Shown one piece after another: positions 1-7,113 of a stretch of 8,249 bases of DNA. This DNA comes from Acetobacteraceae bacterium (GTDB lineage Bacteria > Pseudomonadota > Alphaproteobacteria > Acetobacterales > Acetobacteraceae), in assembly GCA_003164305.1 (NCBI GenBank), contig PLSZ01000440.1, positions 1 to 8,249 of the forward strand. The letters run 5' to 3'. Each line of letters starts with the position of its first letter. Position 1 is the first letter of the stretch. The notes under the pieces are model-generated. The model was not told the origin of the DNA. It made no database searches and saw only the letters and a list, made by a program, of their open reading frames with translations. The translations under genes and the position numbers were made by a program.

Positions 1-652
1 TGTCGCATTGGTCCAGTCCCGCCGCCCGCCACGCGGTTTCCGTCGTCTCGACGATGAATGTCGAAGTGTCGCCATTGAAGCGATACGCATGCGCCTGGAA
101 CCAGCCGAACTCGGTCTCGACGAAAATGAACGTGAACGCCTCGAACAACCGATGCGTGCCGAGCCAGACGAACCGGTTGCTGCGCAGGTCGATCGACGGG
201 CGGAAATGCTCCGAGTGGCGTCCGCGGATGCGACTGTTGATGCCATCCGCCGCCACGATCAGGTCGGCGTCCGCGAACGCGGCGATGTCATCGACCTCGC
301 GCTGAAAGATCAGTTCGACACCCAACGCCTCGGCCCGCCGTCGCAGGATATCCAGCAAATGCCGCCGCTCGATGCCGCAGAATCCATGCCCGCCCGAGGT
401 GATGACACGCCCCTTGAAGTGGATATCGATGTCGTCCCAATGGGCAAAGCTGTCGAGGATCTCTTGCTTGCTGGCCGGATCGGCGCCCTCCAAATGTCGA
501 AGAGTCTCATCCGAGAACACGACGCCCCAACCGAACGTGTCGCCCGGCCGGTTGCGTTCGATCACGGTGATCCGGTGCGACGGATCGCGCCGCATCATCT
601 GGATCGCGAAATACAGACCCGCCGGTCCGCCGCCCACGCAGACGATCCGCAT
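1..652 (-). CDS. FAD-dependent aryl-CoA monooxygenase (salicylyl-CoA 5-hydroxylase / 2-aminobenzoyl-CoA monooxygenase type), N-terminal part
   Basis: The visible 217 residues form the FAD-binding half of a flavoprotein monooxygenase and run off the left edge without a stop. The protein begins [17 protein letters not shown], with a GGGPAG dinucleotide-binding loop at residues 7-12 and an acidic residue (E32) ending the second strand. The stretch [19 protein letters not shown] at about 33-51 is characteristic of the salicylyl-CoA 5-hydroxylase (SdgC) and 2-aminobenzoyl-CoA monooxygenase/reductase group. The AADG at 134-137 is the DG motif of this flavoprotein class. Family members hydroxylate an aromatic CoA thioester using FAD and NAD(P)H; many carry a C-terminal old-yellow-enzyme-like reductase domain, which would lie outside this window. 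The start at 652 is chosen because family proteins begin at this MRIV-like sequence and an AGAGG lies 12 bases upstream. An in-frame ATG at 664 would add four residues but would abut that AGAGG. It is divergent from the luciferase-like gene. The class is secure; whether the substrate is salicylyl-CoA, aminobenzoyl-CoA or a relative is not. Confidence 0.87.
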   Translation of the reverse strand, partial: MRIVCVGGGPAGLYFAIQMMRRDPSHRITVIERNRPGDTFGWGVVFSDETLRHLEGADPASKQEILDSFAHWDDIDIHFKGRVITSGGHGFCGIERRHLLDILRRRAEALGVELIFQREVDDIAAFADADLIVAADGINSRIRGRHSEHFRPSIDLRSNRFVWLGTHRLFEAFTFIFVETEFGWFQAHAYRFNGDTSTFIVETTETAWRAAGLDQCD

Positions 653-673
653 GCGAGATGTCATCCTCTGTTC

Positions 674-690
674 GCCTGACCATATCAGGC
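674..690. promoter_or_regulatory. 17-bp dyad, candidate operator between divergent genes
   Basis: The perfect inverted repeat GCCTGA-ccata-TCAGGC has 6-bp arms around a 5-bp centre. It lies in the 73-bp gap between the divergent monooxygenase (start 652) and luciferase-like gene (start 726). It overlaps the -10-like element proposed for the minus-strand gene, which is where a repressor operator would be expected. The dyad is seen directly; its use as a protein-binding site is inferred, and no regulator gene is in the window. Confidence 0.4.
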
Positions 691-708
691 CTAATTTCTC
701 CCGGACAA
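679..708 (-). promoter_or_regulatory. Candidate sigma70-type promoter for the aryl-CoA monooxygenase
   Basis: On the minus strand, TTGTCC (plus positions 703-708) is followed after 18 bases by TATGGT (plus 679-684). Each hexamer matches the TTGACA/TATAAT consensus at four of six positions. A start of transcription near 672 would leave a leader of about 20 bases holding the AGAGG ahead of the start codon at 652. The -10 box falls inside the 17-bp dyad and the -35 box inside the repeated 15-mer. This is a pattern match only. Confidence 0.3.
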
Positions 709-711
709 GGG
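697..711 (+). repeat. 15-bp repeated motif, copy 1
   Basis: TCTCCCGGACAAGGG occurs here and again at 7219-7233, identical and in the same orientation. Both copies are in gaps between divergent gene pairs. This copy ends 14 bases before the luciferase-like start codon and covers the -35-like box of the opposite gene. It could be a binding site for a shared regulator; chance recurrence cannot be excluded from two copies. Confidence 0.5.
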
Positions 712-725
712 ATGGAGCCTCATCG

Positions 726-1820
726 ATGCCGCCTCGCCCACACCCCATGCGCGGCCCGAACCGCCTCAAACTGGGCGTTTTCTCCGCCAACGCCGATGGC
801 GGCCTGACCCTGACCCGCGTGCCGGAACGCTGGCGCGCGGAATGGCCCGACGTGGTGGCGGTGGCCCGGATGGCCGATCGGGCGGGATTGGAGTTCTTCC
901 TGCCCATCGCCCGGTGGAAAGGTTTTGGGGGCGTCACGAACTCCCGCGAATGGTCGTTCGAGACGTTGACCGAGGCGGCCGCGTTATCGGGGGTGACCGA
1001 GCAAATCGCTTTGTTCGCCACGGTCCACGTGCCGATGGTGCATCCGGTGTTCGCCGCCAAGGCGCTGACGACCATCGATCACGCCAGCGGTGGCCGGGCC
1101 GGATTGAACATCGTCTGCGGTTGGAACCCGGACGAGTTCGGTTGTTTCGGCCTGGAGATGGTCGAGGATCGTTACGCGCAGGGCCTTGAGTGGTTCGAAA
1201 TCATGACGCGGCTTTACACCGAAGCGGAGCCATTCGATTTCAAGGGCCGGTACTACGATCTGCGTGGCGTGTCGGGTAAGCCGCGGCCGTTGCAGCAGCC
1301 CTGGCCGGTGACGTTGAACGCGGCGTTCTCACCGCCCGGCCGCGATTTCGCCGCGCGCGCGGCGGATTGCCTGTTCACCACGTTCGTCGAAATCGCCGGC
1401 AGCCACACGCAACTCACCGACATGCGCGACCGCGCCGCCGCGATGGGACGCGAGGTTGGCGTCTACACGACCTGTCACGTGGTCTGCCGTCCCTCCCAGG
1501 ACGCGGCGGAGGCGTATTACGAGCATTACGCGGTGACCATGGAAGACACCGCCGGCGCCGATCATTACATGGGCAATAAAGCGAAGTTCTCCAGCTCGCA
1601 CGATCCGGAGGCGTACCGGTTGCATCGTAAGCGTTTCGTGGGCGGCGCGGGAACCTATCCGTTGATCGGCACGCCGGAACGGATCGCCCAGAAGCTCACG
1701 GCGATCAGCGAGGTTGGCTTCGAGGGAGTGGCGCTGTCGTTCGTGAATTACAAAGACGAGCTGCCGTATTTCATCGAAACCGTGTTGCCGCTGCTGCGCG
1801 ATGCGGGGTTGCGCGGCTGA
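726..1820 (+). CDS. LLM-class flavin-dependent monooxygenase
   Basis: This 364-residue protein belongs to the bacterial luciferase-like, alkanesulfonate monooxygenase / RutA / SfnG group of FMN-dependent enzymes. These use reduced flavin from a separate reductase and O2 to oxygenate small organic, often heteroatom-containing, substrates. Family signatures in order are [12 protein letters not shown] at 15-26, [11 protein letters not shown] at 59-69, [11 protein letters not shown] at 97-107, [17 protein letters not shown] at 118-134, [17 protein letters not shown] at 198-214 and the C-terminal [12 protein letters not shown] at 313-324. These cover the whole barrel, so the gene looks complete. 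The start at 726 is supported by GGAG at 714-717, eight bases upstream; a second in-frame ATG at 747 (MRGPNRL) is an alternative. It is alone on the plus strand, divergent from the aryl-CoA monooxygenase and convergent with the zinc-ribbon gene. No flavin reductase is nearby. Family assignment is strong; the substrate is unknown, and a step in the same aromatic pathway is only inferred from position. Confidence 0.9.
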   Translation: MPPRPHPMRGPNRLKLGVFSANADGGLTLTRVPERWRAEWPDVVAVARMADRAGLEFFLPIARWKGFGGVTNSREWSFETLTEAAALSGVTEQIALFATVHVPMVHPVFAAKALTTIDHASGGRAGLNIVCGWNPDEFGCFGLEMVEDRYAQGLEWFEIMTRLYTEAEPFDFKGRYYDLRGVSGKPRPLQQPWPVTLNAAFSPPGRDFAARAADCLFTTFVEIAGSHTQLTDMRDRAAAMGREVGVYTTCHVVCRPSQDAAEAYYEHYAVTMEDTAGADHYMGNKAKFSSSHDPEAYRLHRKRFVGGAGTYPLIGTPERIAQKLTAISEVGFEGVALSFVNYKDELPYFIETVLPLLRDAGLRG

Positions 1821-2020
1821 TAAAGTCCCGCGTCAACGGTGCCTTCACACCTTGGCCCGAAAATGGGAAAGCCGGCGAGAATACCCCCGCCAGCTAACCA
1901 AGGGAAGCAAGAGATGCCAAACGTCTCAATCTTCCTGCCGCTGAGACTGGTGATCCTTGAGGTAAAAGTCAAGATCATCCGACGCGTCAGCCGGCCCACC
2001 CCTGGTGACAAAACCCGGCG
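1821..2020. other. Convergent intergenic region with weak stem-loops
   Basis: This 200-bp gap separates the ends of two convergent genes and holds no convincing coding sequence. Three small dyads are visible. Bases 1870-1877 pair with 1888-1895 (seven pairs, one mismatch). GTCTCA at 1923-1928 pairs with TGAGAC at 1942-1947. GATCCTTGA at 1952-1960 pairs with TCAAGATC at 1969-1976 with one bulged base. None is followed by a run of T on either strand, so none is a textbook intrinsic terminator, although one or more could serve convergent transcription ends. Confidence 0.35.
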
Positions 2021-2326
2021 TCACTCAGCCTCAAGCAGATCGTCCTCTCCCGTCCGCACAAGCACTGCGTCACCGGGCGCCGCCGTTTCCGCCAGAAAGC
2101 ACACCGCGACCGGCCCGGTTTCGAACCGCACCAGCCCGCACACCAAGGGCAACCGCGAACGGAACCGCGGTTCGTTGCTGTGATACAATCGCGTACGCGC
2201 CACCACGCGGGCCGGCAGCGAGTCGGCGCTTTCCCACACCAGGCCATCCGCCAGACACACGCGGCAAACCTCACGCGGCGGATACTGGGTGGCGCCGCAC
2301 GCCGCGCAGCGCTGCATCCGGATCAT
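2021..2326 (-). CDS. DUF35-type zinc-ribbon / OB-fold protein, thiolase partner
   Basis: This 101-residue protein has an N-terminal rubredoxin-like zinc ribbon with CAAC at 7-10 and CRVC at 21-24 (spacing CxxC-x10-CxxC). The typical YPPREVCRVC follows the first pair, and a short OB-like beta domain continues to the C terminus. This is the architecture of the DUF35 / acyl-CoA-associated OB-fold family. Its members bind thiolase-like proteins and in known cases (for example the ChsH2 DUF35 domain with Ltp2) are required for activity. The ATG at 2326 overlaps the upstream thiolase stop as ATGA, so the two are probably translationally coupled and made in similar amounts; this overlap is why I reject a longer start further upstream. 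It is the last gene of the minus-strand run. Being a partner rather than an enzyme is inferred from family knowledge. Confidence 0.88.
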   Translation of the reverse strand: MIRMQRCAACGATQYPPREVCRVCLADGLVWESADSLPARVVARTRLYHSNEPRFRSRLPLVCGLVRFETGPVAVCFLAETAAPGDAVLVRTGEDDLLEAE

Positions 2327-3486
2327 GCGCGCCCCAACACGGCGGCGGCGGAGCACAATCCGCGATCGTAATTGATCATCCCGAACCCACTGATCAACGC
2401 ATGCCGCGCGTTCGCCACCTGCCGCCCGTCCGCGAGGCCGAGCAGTTGCCGCATCGCCTCCACCAACCCTAAATAGCCGCCGGCCGCGCCCGCCTGTCCC
2501 ATCGACAACTGGCCGCCGCTGGTGTTGTGCGGCACGTCGCCGTCGATGGTAAAGTCATGTCGCCTGACAAACGACGGCCCGTCGCCTTCCGCGCAAAAGT
2601 CGAGACCTTCGAACTGCAACATGGAAATCACCGGATAATCGTCATAAGTCTCGACAACATCCACATCTCGCGGACCGATCCCGGCCTGGGCCCACAACGC
2701 ATCGCGATCCATCGCCCAGCCTCCGCGCAGTTGCACGGGGTCGTCCGGAAACGCGTTATGCCGTTCGATCGCACCCAGTACACGCAGAAACGGCAGGCCC
2801 AAGGCACGCGCGCGGGCCTCGCTCATGACCAGAAACCCGTCCGCGCCGGCACACGGCATCACGCAATCGAACAGATGCAACGGTTCGGCGATCGGCCGCG
2901 CCGCGAGGTAATCCGCCAACGTCAGTTCGCCCCACAGCAACGCCAGCGGATTGCGCCGCGCGTTGGCACGCTGCGCGACGGCGAGTTTGCCGAAATCCTC
3001 CCGCGTGGCGCCGGTCGCGCGCATATAGGCATCGGCGATGACGGCAAAACTCATGTTCGGACCGCCGGCGCCGTACGGATACACCGCGTCCCGCGAAAAC
3101 CCGGAAAAATTCGCCAGCAAATCCCGGAAACTCGTTTCGTTGGCGGTGTCGCCGGCGATGCAGGCGACAATCTCCGCGTCGCCCGCCTGCACTGCTCGGG
3201 CGGCTCGACGCAACGCGATCACGCCGCAGGCGCCGCCCATCGGCAGCCACTCCAACAGCCGAGGCGACAGGTCAACATATTGCGTGAAACCAACCGCCGT
3301 GTCCGGATGCAGCGTGAAGCTGGACAGGCAGAGCCCATCGACATCGTGCTTCGCCACGCCGCCGGAATCCAGCAGCCGCCGCAAGGTCCGCGCCAGGAAC
3401 CACGCGGCGCCATGTTCCGAACGGCGAACATACGGTTCCGTCACCGGACAGCAGAGCGCGACACCCTCGTAAGATCGCGCCGTCAT
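2323..3486 (-). CDS. Thiolase-like protein (acetyl-CoA acetyltransferase / SCP-x / Ltp family)
   Basis: This 387-residue protein has a two-half thiolase fold of the nonspecific-lipid-transfer / SCP-x type. The candidate nucleophile is C87 in MGGACGVIAL (83-91 region), where classical thiolases have CxSG. Other landmarks are CVMPCAGADGFLVMSE at 208-223, VVETYDDYPVISMLQFEGLDFC at 277-298, HNTSGGQLSMGQAGAAGG at 320-337 and a C-terminal cysteine at 378. The classical GHP histidine is replaced by GQA (330-332), so a normal Claisen thiolase mechanism is doubtful. Related thiolase-like proteins paired with DUF35 partners include retro-aldolases such as Ltp2 of steroid side-chain degradation. The start at 3486 is fixed by ATGA overlap with the ligase stop, and the stop overlaps the zinc-ribbon start in the same way. 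The reading frame stays open upstream only because it shadows the ligase gene. Fold and partner are secure; whether it transfers acyl groups or cleaves carbon-carbon bonds is open. Confidence 0.87.
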   Translation of the reverse strand: MTARSYEGVALCCPVTEPYVRRSEHGAAWFLARTLRRLLDSGGVAKHDVDGLCLSSFTLHPDTAVGFTQYVDLSPRLLEWLPMGGACGVIALRRAARAVQAGDAEIVACIAGDTANETSFRDLLANFSGFSRDAVYPYGAGGPNMSFAVIADAYMRATGATREDFGKLAVAQRANARRNPLALLWGELTLADYLAARPIAEPLHLFDCVMPCAGADGFLVMSEARARALGLPFLRVLGAIERHNAFPDDPVQLRGGWAMDRDALWAQAGIGPRDVDVVETYDDYPVISMLQFEGLDFCAEGDGPSFVRRHDFTIDGDVPHNTSGGQLSMGQAGAAGGYLGLVEAMRQLLGLADGRQVANARHALISGFGMINYDRGLCSAAAVLGRA

Positions 3487-5039
3487 CTCCGTTTCAGGCC
3501 GCGCGTATCGATGCACTCTGGGCTTGTCACCAACCGGTGGGCGACCGCTTTCAACTCCCCGCGCGCGACTTTCTGGCTGGAAGTCAACGGCAACGCGTCC
3601 ACGAAAGCGATCCAGCCAGGCACTTTGAAGTACGACAGGTCTTGCAAGGCGGCGCGAACGATGTCCTCCGCGGTCGCGGCGGCATCGGTAAGCGGCGCTC
3701 GGGGAACGATACACGCGAACACTTCTTCTTCGCGCAGGTCGTCGGGCACTGCGGCGACCGCGACCTCGGCCACGGCGGGATGCCGCCGCAGCACGCTTTC
3801 CACCTCGACCGCGGAGATGTTTTCGCCGCTGCGGCGGATCACGTTTTTCTTGCGATCGACGAAATACAATTCGCCGTCCGGGCCGGCGCGGACGATGTCG
3901 CCGGTGTGGAACCAACCATCCTCCCACGCGGCTTCGGTGATCTCCGGTTCCTTCAGGTACTCGCTGAAGAATCCCGCGCGAGGATCAGGGCCGGCGGCGC
4001 GCACCAGCAACTCCCGGTCCTCCGGCATGATGCGGATTTCCACCGCCGGTCCGGGGCTGCCGAAGCAGTTGGTACCGACATGGCGAGGCTCCCGGTTGGC
4101 GATCACCACCGCGCCGGCGCCGGTCTCGGTCATGGCCCATGCTTCCAACAGCGGAAAACCGAAGCGAGATTCAAACGCGGCGTGGTGGCGCCGATCCACG
4201 CCGGCGCCGAAGCCGAAACGAACCGCGTGGTCACGATCGCGCGGATCGGGCGCGGCCCCAAGCAGCATCGAGGGCATGACACCCAGATAATGCACGATCG
4301 AGGCCTGACTCTCCCGCACCGCATCCCACCACCCGCGCGGATGAAAGCGGTCGAGTTGCACGATGCAGCCACCGGTTTCGATCATTGCCATGGTAGAATA
4401 GGCCATCGCGTTCATATGCGTCAGCGGCAGCGGCGTGATCAGCCGGTCGCCCTCTCGCAGCGCGCAAAGTCCGCCGATGGTCGCGTACCATCGGCCGGCG
4501 CGATGGAAATAATCGTTGGACAGCACACAGCCTTTCGGGCGGCCGGTGGTGCCGGAGGTATACAGCAGCGCGCATTCGGTTCCCGGCCCAGGGATGCCGG
4601 CGACAGCGGGACGCGGCGCGGCGGGCGGCGGGTGGTCGTCGGCGATGACCGGCAGCTCCGGGGCGGCGGACTTTAGCGTGGCGAAACGTGGGGCGGCGGC
4701 GACGCCGAGGATGATTTCGCTGTGCCGCACGAGATAGTCCAGTTCCACCGGGCGCAGCTCGGGGCTCAGCGGCACCACGCCGACGCCGAGATTATTCAAC
4801 GCCAGCCAATGGAAAAAGAACGCTGGCCGGTTTTCCAGCATCAGCCCGACGCGATGGCCGGGACCATAACCGGCCGCGGCATAAGCCGCGCGCAGTTCGC
4901 CAACACGCGCGGCCGCGTCGGCGTAAGTGATTGTGCCGGACGCGATGCCATAGGTACGCGCTGTCTCCGCCAGAACAAGAAGAAACGGGTGCTCCGAGCA
5001 GCGCGCGGCGGTTTTGGTGAACGCGGCGGCAACCGTCAT
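3483..5039 (-). CDS. ATP-dependent acyl-CoA ligase (ANL superfamily, class I)
   Basis: This complete 518-residue adenylate-forming enzyme should convert a carboxylate, ATP and CoA to an acyl-CoA through an acyl-AMP. The core motifs are in order: the phosphate-binding loop YTSGTTGRPKG at 160-170, TETG at 304-307, GWFHTGD at 375-381, the hinge region DRKKNVIRRSGENIS at 395-409, and a C-terminal SSQKVARGEL in which K490 is the expected catalytic lysine. Overall it resembles the fatty-acyl / carnitine-CoA ligase (CaiC-like) branch rather than the benzoate-CoA ligase branch seen at the right edge. AGGG at plus 5049-5052, nine bases upstream, supports the ATG at 5039. It heads the ligase-thiolase-zinc ribbon run and its TGA overlaps the thiolase ATG. 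The cotranscribed thiolase-like pair suggests that its product feeds that complex. The acid it activates cannot be named. Confidence 0.92.
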   Translation of the reverse strand: MTVAAAFTKTAARCSEHPFLLVLAETARTYGIASGTITYADAAARVGELRAAYAAAGYGPGHRVGLMLENRPAFFFHWLALNNLGVGVVPLSPELRPVELDYLVRHSEIILGVAAAPRFATLKSAAPELPVIADDHPPPAAPRPAVAGIPGPGTECALLYTSGTTGRPKGCVLSNDYFHRAGRWYATIGGLCALREGDRLITPLPLTHMNAMAYSTMAMIETGGCIVQLDRFHPRGWWDAVRESQASIVHYLGVMPSMLLGAAPDPRDRDHAVRFGFGAGVDRRHHAAFESRFGFPLLEAWAMTETGAGAVVIANREPRHVGTNCFGSPGPAVEIRIMPEDRELLVRAAGPDPRAGFFSEYLKEPEITEAAWEDGWFHTGDIVRAGPDGELYFVDRKKNVIRRSGENISAVEVESVLRRHPAVAEVAVAAVPDDLREEEVFACIVPRAPLTDAAATAEDIVRAALQDLSYFKVPGWIAFVDALPLTSSQKVARGELKAVAHRLVTSPECIDTRGLKRR

Positions 5040-5344
5040 GGTCGAACACCCTGGGCATGCACTGCCGTCCCGGTGCAGGGGAACGCATTATCGGGTTTCG
5101 ATCGCTCTTCGGCCAGGCCGCTGTCGGAACCGGCCCGTAACGGTCCAGCCGCGCAACCATATCGGCGTGCATCGGCGTTCATCGGCGGTTGCATTCTGCC
5201 TGGTTGTATCGGCCGCGAAAGAAAAATCGAAACCGCCGATGCACGCCGATACACGCCGATACGGCGGGACCAGCATCCGCCGCCGGGAAAACGTGCCAGG
5301 AAGGATCGGCGGGTTTGTTCAATGGGATCACCTCAGGTCTGCGT
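5040..5344. other. Intergenic region between oxygenase and ligase genes
   Basis: This 305-bp gap lies between the Rieske beta-subunit stop and the ligase start, both on the minus strand. Its main content is the inverted repeat at 5161-5260. Further along are two mutually exclusive 6-bp stems: CGGCGG at 5262-5267 or at 5307-5312 can each pair with CCGCCG at 5277-5282. The ligase ribosome-binding site is at 5049-5052. I find no plausible protein-coding gene. The two gene groups may be one transcript interrupted by this structure, or the ligase may have its own promoter here; no convincing promoter was found. Confidence 0.5.
5161..5260. repeat. Large inverted repeat built of tandem 10-bp units
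   Basis: The left arm (5161-5190) is three tandem units: ATCGGCGTGC, ATCGGCGTTC and ATCGGCGGTT. The right arm (5231-5260) is the reverse complement of ATCGGCGTGT, ATCGGCGTGC and ATCGGCGGTT. The 30-bp arms match at 28 positions around a 40-bp centre. In the minus-strand transcript, which is the direction of the surrounding genes, one of the two differences becomes a G-U pair. The stem is therefore very stable there. There is a run of T in the loop but none after the stem, so it is not a standard terminator. It may be a dispersed extragenic palindrome or an mRNA-stabilising or attenuating element; no transposase or target-site duplication was recognised. Confidence 0.85.
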
Positions 5345-5809
5345 TCAAAGAAACAACTGGATCGACGGCAGCGCCGCTTCGCAGTTCAGCAGATTGACCC
5401 GCTTCAACCGAATGCGTGGCTTCCCATCCACCTCAACCAAATGATGCAGCACCAAACCGGTATAACTTTGCATCTCGTCACCCCGCGCCTCCGCGTAATG
5501 AAACGCCGTGCGCGTCAGCCACGCTTCGCCGTCATGCGATTCGATCTCCGGCGCCTGCAGCACATGCTGGCTCCAGCTTTCCGGGTGCTGCGACGGAGGC
5601 CGCCGGCCCAGCCGCTCGATCCGTAGGCGCAACAGCAGCCGGTCCTCGTGGGCCAACGACGTGTGAAACTCCGCGTCCGGCTGGTCACGAGTCAGCGGTA
5701 CCCAATAATGACCGTCCTCGGTGAACAACTCATACCATTCGTCCCACCGCTTCTCGTCCAGCAGCCGTGCCTCGCGATAGATGAACCGGACGATTTCCAC
5801 TTCCGTCAT
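5345..5809 (-). CDS. Rieske ring-hydroxylating oxygenase, beta (small) subunit
   Basis: This 154-residue protein is of the SnoaL-like/NTF2-fold small subunit family that packs against Rieske alpha subunits to form alpha-3 beta-3 oxygenases; its role is mainly structural. The start is typical: IVRFIYREARLLDEKRWDEWYELFTEDGHYWVPL at about 6-39, followed by EDRLLLRLRIERL near 55-67 and the C-terminal RIRLKRVNLLNCE. The length is usual for the family. The ATG at 5809 overlaps the alpha-subunit TGA as ATGA, giving coupled translation and balanced subunits. It is followed by the 305-bp gap with the large inverted repeat. There is no metal site, as expected for a beta subunit. Confidence 0.92.
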   Translation of the reverse strand: MTEVEIVRFIYREARLLDEKRWDEWYELFTEDGHYWVPLTRDQPDAEFHTSLAHEDRLLLRLRIERLGRRPPSQHPESWSQHVLQAPEIESHDGEAWLTRTAFHYAEARGDEMQSYTGLVLHHLVEVDGKPRIRLKRVNLLNCEAALPSIQLFL

Positions 5810-7113
5810 GGGGTGCTCATCAGCCGAGCCCAGACGCGGAACTGGTTGCGCATGGAAATTTCGCTGGTACCGTTGACGGTCAGGTCGGCCGCGCCGCGTT
5901 CCTCGGGATGGTAATCGCGTTGCAGATTCACCCATTCGTTGCCGCCGGCGGCGAGACCCTCCTGCAACAACCGGTAGCATTGCTGGTCGTCGTGCCCCAC
6001 CACCGACATCGGCGAGTTGATCAGACGATTATAAGTGACGTTGCGTTTGAAGAAGATGTCGGGCGCGCCCTTCAGGCGGAAACTCCAGCTTTCGATCAGG
6101 GTTTTATCGACAGCGATCGGTCGCACCACGCGGATGGTCTGGATCGCGCCTTTGATCGTCAGGCTGGGGTAATACACCGTGTTGTGACGCACGGTGCCCA
6201 GAATGTCCTTGGCGCGCGCCTCGCCGTACGCGCCAACCATCGCCGCCTCGTATTCCGGCACCGCCGCGTAAGCGGAATGAATGGAAAAATGCACACCGGA
6301 CCACGAGTGCCCGTTTTCGAACACCCGCACGCCCATTTTGTCGAAAAAGTCGTAACTGCCGGCGAACGGCACCAGTTGCTCGATCGCCATCGGCTTAGGT
6401 GCGTCCGCTGGCTGATCGGCCCACAACTCCTTCGCCGTGCCCGCCGAGGACTCGTGCGCAGCCATCGGATGCATCGTGTCGTTCAGGTTCTCGACGAAGA
6501 ACTTCCAGTTGCTGTCGTGCATGTAGCGCAGCACACCGCCGGCGATTTCCATTTCGCCCTCGGGCGAGCGGTCGGCCATATAGTCGATCGACGACAGCGC
6601 GCCGCCGAACCATTCGTCGAACCCCGGCCCGTCCTCGCTCAGCCGGGCGAATACCAGGCCGCGATAGATGCTGGTGGCGACCGGTCGCAGACCCCGAACC
6701 GCCTCGCTGCATTCCAGGCCGGTCCCGTCGTAGCCCTGCCGTAGCGGAATGGCGGCCAGCGACCCGTCGGTGCGATAGCTCCAGTTGTGATACGGGCAGC
6801 GCAGGAAGCGGCCGGTGTTGCCCGAGCGATCAGCGACCAATTTGGCGCCTTTGTGCGCGCAGCGATTCCGGAAAGCCCGGACGCCGCCATCGGCCTGGCG
6901 GATCATCAGCACCGGTTCGGTGGCGATATCGGCGGTGAGGTAATCCTCCGGCTCCGGAATTTGGCTGACATGCCCGACATAAATCCAGGTCCGAGCCCAC
7001 ACGCGGTCCATCTCGATCCGAAAGATCCCGGGATCGATGTAGGCGTCACGATGCACCGCGTCGTCCCGCACCAGCGCGCCGATCCGGGCCGGGTCGTCGC
7101 GGTATCCGGTCAT
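5806..7113 (-). CDS. Rieske ring-hydroxylating oxygenase, alpha (large) subunit
   Basis: This complete 435-residue catalytic subunit should insert oxygen into an aromatic ring. The Rieske [2Fe-2S] ligands are C85 and H87 (RCAHKG) and C106 and H109 (CPYHNWSY), 18 residues apart. The mononuclear iron site follows the benzoate/anthranilate-dioxygenase-like pattern ENLNDTMHPMAAH at 208-220. It gives the bridging D212 and ligands H215 and H220; the third ligand is probably D375 or D376 in VGHDDQQCY. The start at 7113 is preceded by GGAGG (plus 7118-7122) four bases away. A 13-codon reading frame upstream ends by ATGA overlap on this start, and the gene's own stop overlaps the beta start. No ferredoxin or reductase gene is adjacent. 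Sequence character is closest to the BenA/AntA-like class by eye, but the substrate cannot be assigned. Confidence 0.94.
   Translation of the reverse strand: MTGYRDDPARIGALVRDDAVHRDAYIDPGIFRIEMDRVWARTWIYVGHVSQIPEPEDYLTADIATEPVLMIRQADGGVRAFRNRCAHKGAKLVADRSGNTGRFLRCPYHNWSYRTDGSLAAIPLRQGYDGTGLECSEAVRGLRPVATSIYRGLVFARLSEDGPGFDEWFGGALSSIDYMADRSPEGEMEIAGGVLRYMHDSNWKFFVENLNDTMHPMAAHESSAGTAKELWADQPADAPKPMAIEQLVPFAGSYDFFDKMGVRVFENGHSWSGVHFSIHSAYAAVPEYEAAMVGAYGEARAKDILGTVRHNTVYYPSLTIKGAIQTIRVVRPIAVDKTLIESWSFRLKGAPDIFFKRNVTYNRLINSPMSVVGHDDQQCYRLLQEGLAAGGNEWVNLQRDYHPEERGAADLTVNGTSEISMRNQFRVWARLMSTP

Noticed and set aside
8..679. A 223-codon plus-strand open frame at the left edge
   Set aside because: It is antisense to the flavoprotein monooxygenase, whose motifs (GGGPAG, AADG) are convincing, and it shows no domain of its own.
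1981..1988. Palindrome GACGCGTC in the convergent gap
   Set aside because: An 8-bp palindrome is expected by chance in GC-rich DNA and has no supporting context.
3487..3927. In-frame upstream extension of the thiolase-like gene to 3927
   Set aside because: The extra residues are low-complexity Arg-rich sequence overlapping the C-terminal half of the ligase in another frame. The ATGA overlap and family N terminus place the start at 3486.
2527..4290. A 587-codon open frame on the plus strand opposite the thiolase and ligase genes
   Set aside because: Its translation is Arg/Pro/His/Ser-rich with no recognisable domain, and it is antisense to two genes with clear family motifs. Long antisense frames are expected in GC-rich coding DNA.
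3537..4676. A 379-codon plus-strand open frame over the ligase
   Set aside because: It has His/Arg/Gly-rich composition without motifs and is a shadow of the complete ligase on the other strand.
5161..5260. Tandem ATCGGCG units as a CRISPR array
   Set aside because: The units are 10 bp, directly adjacent and inverted across a centre; there are no spacers of usual length and no cas genes.
5161..5260. The inverted repeat as an intrinsic terminator
   Set aside because: There is no run of T after the stem on either strand; the only T run lies in the loop.
5908..6744. A 278-codon plus-strand open frame opposite the Rieske alpha gene
   Set aside because: It is a shadow; the minus strand carries all Rieske and iron ligands in one uninterrupted frame.
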